Shown piece after piece: positions 51,901 through 54,900 of a stretch of 64,000 nt of DNA. The notes beneath the pieces are model-generated. The model was not told the origin of the DNA. It saw only the letters and a program-made list of their open reading frames with translations, and did no database searches. Both the position numbers and the translations under genes were made by a program. The stretch is from Ornithodoros turicata. Lineage: Eukaryota > Arthropoda > Arachnida > Ixodida > Argasidae. The first letter of the stretch is position 1. The number at the start of each line of letters is the position of its first letter. The DNA lies in the NCBI RefSeq assembly GCF_037126465.1, contig NC_088206.1:30878790-30942789 (forward strand). The letters are read 5' to 3'.

Positions 51901-54900
51901 TTTTCTGCCCTCATGTATTCGTACGACTTCGCTAAAAAGTTGCGCAGGATTACACAGTGTCGCATGGTCGCTTCGGACCACTTGTGTTGCTTGGCATCGT
52001 AGTTTACAGCTTGGTTCATGAGAATAGAGCACTGCAGGGGCCCGGGCTTACCCGAAAACCCGAGCCCGGCGCGGCCCGCGGGTCGGGCCGGGCCGGGCCG
52101 GGCTTTGCGTTTTTTATGCGGTCCTGGGCCGGGCTCTGGTTTCAGCCAACGGGCCCGGGCTGGGTACGGGCTTCACAACGCCGATCGTGGTCGGGCATGT
52201 ACACGAACATATTTGGCGAGACCGGACAGCTGAATTTTAATTTCACGTTTCTTTTTTTTTCATTGGGTGTGGTGTGTCATGGTATTCTCATCTGAGAGCT
52301 ATCACTTTTTTATATGTGATCATGCTTATTTCGTGTAATGGGTGTGGATTTCACGCGTGCACTCACACACATTTGGGGACGTTTGGTGTGGCGGGCGCGC
52401 TGAGCAAGTCCGGCACGAGGGTCAGTTAGGTTAGGTGTTGGGACATATTTCGTTCCCCTGAGAGTCCTGTACGAGGGTCAGTTAGGTTAGGTGTTCTGAC
52501 ATATTTCGTTCGCGTGAGAGTCCGGCGCGAGGGTCAGTTAGGTTAGGTGTTCTGACATATTTCTTTCGCGTAGGAGCTCGACACGGGGGCATAACACCGG
52601 CGCATGCGCAATAGAGCGGAAATGAGTCTCTCTTGATCCGCAAGGTACATACATATCGCCCACGCGCCTCTGCGCGTTGCCTTGCCAAGCCAGGAAGCGC
52701 CAAGCACACAGCGGCTTGCCGGCAGAGAGACACAGCCTGTAAAACACAGAGCGTACCTCCTCACTCTCCACCAATTAGCTGCGTCCTTTTCCTCGCTGCG
52801 CTGTGCTCTTTCAATACATGCATTTGAAGGGAGACCAGAGCAGAGACCAGAACATCAAAAGAACCCCAGGTGGTCCAAATTATCCGCATTCCTACCCTGC
52901 GGCATGTGCAACATGTCACCACACTGTGCAGACAAACCTTACGTGCAACATCACAGTACCAGAGTACCATTTGTGCTTTTTAGTAAATCTAAATACGCCT
53001 CCGAGCCTCGAGAACACATAGAGCAGAGGCGGGCTGGGACCGGGCCTAAGCATGGAAACAGTCGGGTATGGGCTGGGCCAGGGCCGGCCGAGTCGGGCCG
53101 GACACGGGCTGGAAATCTATAGAAGACGTCAGGCCCGGGCCGGGTGCGGGCCGTTGCAGCCGGCCTGGACCGGGCACGGGCCTGAAAATTAGGCCCGTGC
53201 AGTGCTCTACATGAGAAGCTTCGCTTTTATGCCGTGTTCAGAATCCCTTGCGACAGCAAGAAACTTGTCCACGTAGCATTCTTTCTTCGGGTGTTCAAGT
53301 TCTTTTTGTAGGCATCCATCGTCACTAGTAGTTTTTCATTCCGTGATTTCTAGGCTCATTCTTTTTCACTGAATTTTTTGCTTTCCCTTAAAAGAGCTGG
53401 CGAATGAGCCCGTGATATCTGGGTTTCGAAAGATCGCATAACTTGCACGGGCACAACCTGGCATGCTGCAGATATTCCGCACAGTTACAAGAGCACCAAA
53501 AGGCATGACTCACATAGCAGTGTCGCCTGCTTCTGAAATATCTTGTGACTAAGCTGCAAGATGTGCGTGATGTCTTTATGTCAATATCCTGCGGCAGGGT
53601 CACAAGATATTCCATCGCAGACGACAGGACCACCGGTGTCGTCTGCTATGAGCATCATGCCTTTTCGCGCTCTGCTAACCGCGTGAAATATCCTGCCGAT
53701 CAGTCACCAGATAGTCCTTAGCAGACGACATGACCAATGGTGTGGTCTGCTGAGGAATATCTTGTGACAGGTGACATGACCAATGGTGTCGTCTCCTTCC
53801 ATATATACTTCCCCTCCAACTTCCGATATCTCGGCGCAGTGCGAGTGCTCAACATAAGACGCAACAGAACTTAAGTCCCGTCAGGAGCTTTTTACTTTTC
53901 CTTCCACTACACGTCTGTAGAATATCCTGCGGGGATGCCCCTCGTTGTATACACGGTTATAGTGCGTAAAAACACCGTGGGTCAATTCAGATGGCACACG
54001 GATTAAATTGCATAGCATCTGGATTTTTTCAGATGGCACCCGGATTAAATTGAATGGCGCTTAGACTATTTCAGATGGCACCTGGACTAATTCAGATGGC
54101 AATTGGACTAAAATGTGCGGGAAAACCTGTAGAGCCCGGTCTTTCGGATTCATCCTCGAAAAAACCCAGAAGCACACTCTGGGAAAATCATGTATCACCA
54201 GTGTCTCTCGTACTCTTGCCTCTGAACCAGATGGCTCGTGAACGTATGTGATGTTCACAACATTCTTCCCCCAGCCGGATGGTCGGACATGCAGAGTGGG
54301 GCGCATTAGTTTTATGATCCCATTGTGGCTCGAAACCCCCCTCGAAAACTCGAAAACTAACCTGAACTTGCCTACGTAATATGATCTGACCTAACTTAGC
54401 CTCACCTAAGCCAGCACCCCCTGAAGCAGTTTCACTGCTGAAGTACAACAAAATGTTCTGCCTCAAACAGTGTACAGTGGCAATGAATGCTTTGAAAGCA
54501 AGCCCCGGAGATGATGCACTAAACTACTTATGTTACCGAATGCGATTGATTTTCAGCGCATATAGTGCCAGACGCAATAAAGCGCGACCTTTGGGCATCG
54601 AACGTTAAAACTGAACACGTCAATATTGATGTTGTGGGCTCCCAGCGGCGTAGCCAGAGCGGTTTCGCTGGTTCAAACCTCTGCTGTATTGGCTGTATTA
54701 TTGCACAATGTTGTTTGACGTTATGAGGAATATGCAAGAGTCGGCGAAGCCCTGCCAGTTGCATATGGTGATATGGGGGGGTGGGGGTATGTTTAATGAT
54801 AGAAGAAGTGAAAGGCTGGAAACGGTATGTATTAGATACGTAACGTCATGAAATAAAGCGTGAAATGAAGCGCAGGAAAAACATACTCTTCGTTGCGTAA

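Larger units (their letters stand above)
50765..53400 (-). pseudogene. THAP9/P-element-like transposase, split by a hAT element
   Basis: From 53400 down: LEHPKKECYVDKFLAVARD (53225-53320), the hAT insertion, then HKWSEATMRHCVILRNF, VVNEMHIKQKL, RLVTDNHEVN, NQSHIIKNIF, FLTRKHIFPSNIEKN and TGPTIDFMSTMYRWFVIMDV. The first catalytic Asp is Asn (VNEM). There is a frameshift near 51600, an in-frame stop at 51272-51274, and the C-terminal exons are missing. It is a different copy from 10051-12967 and clearly dead. Confidence 0.8.
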
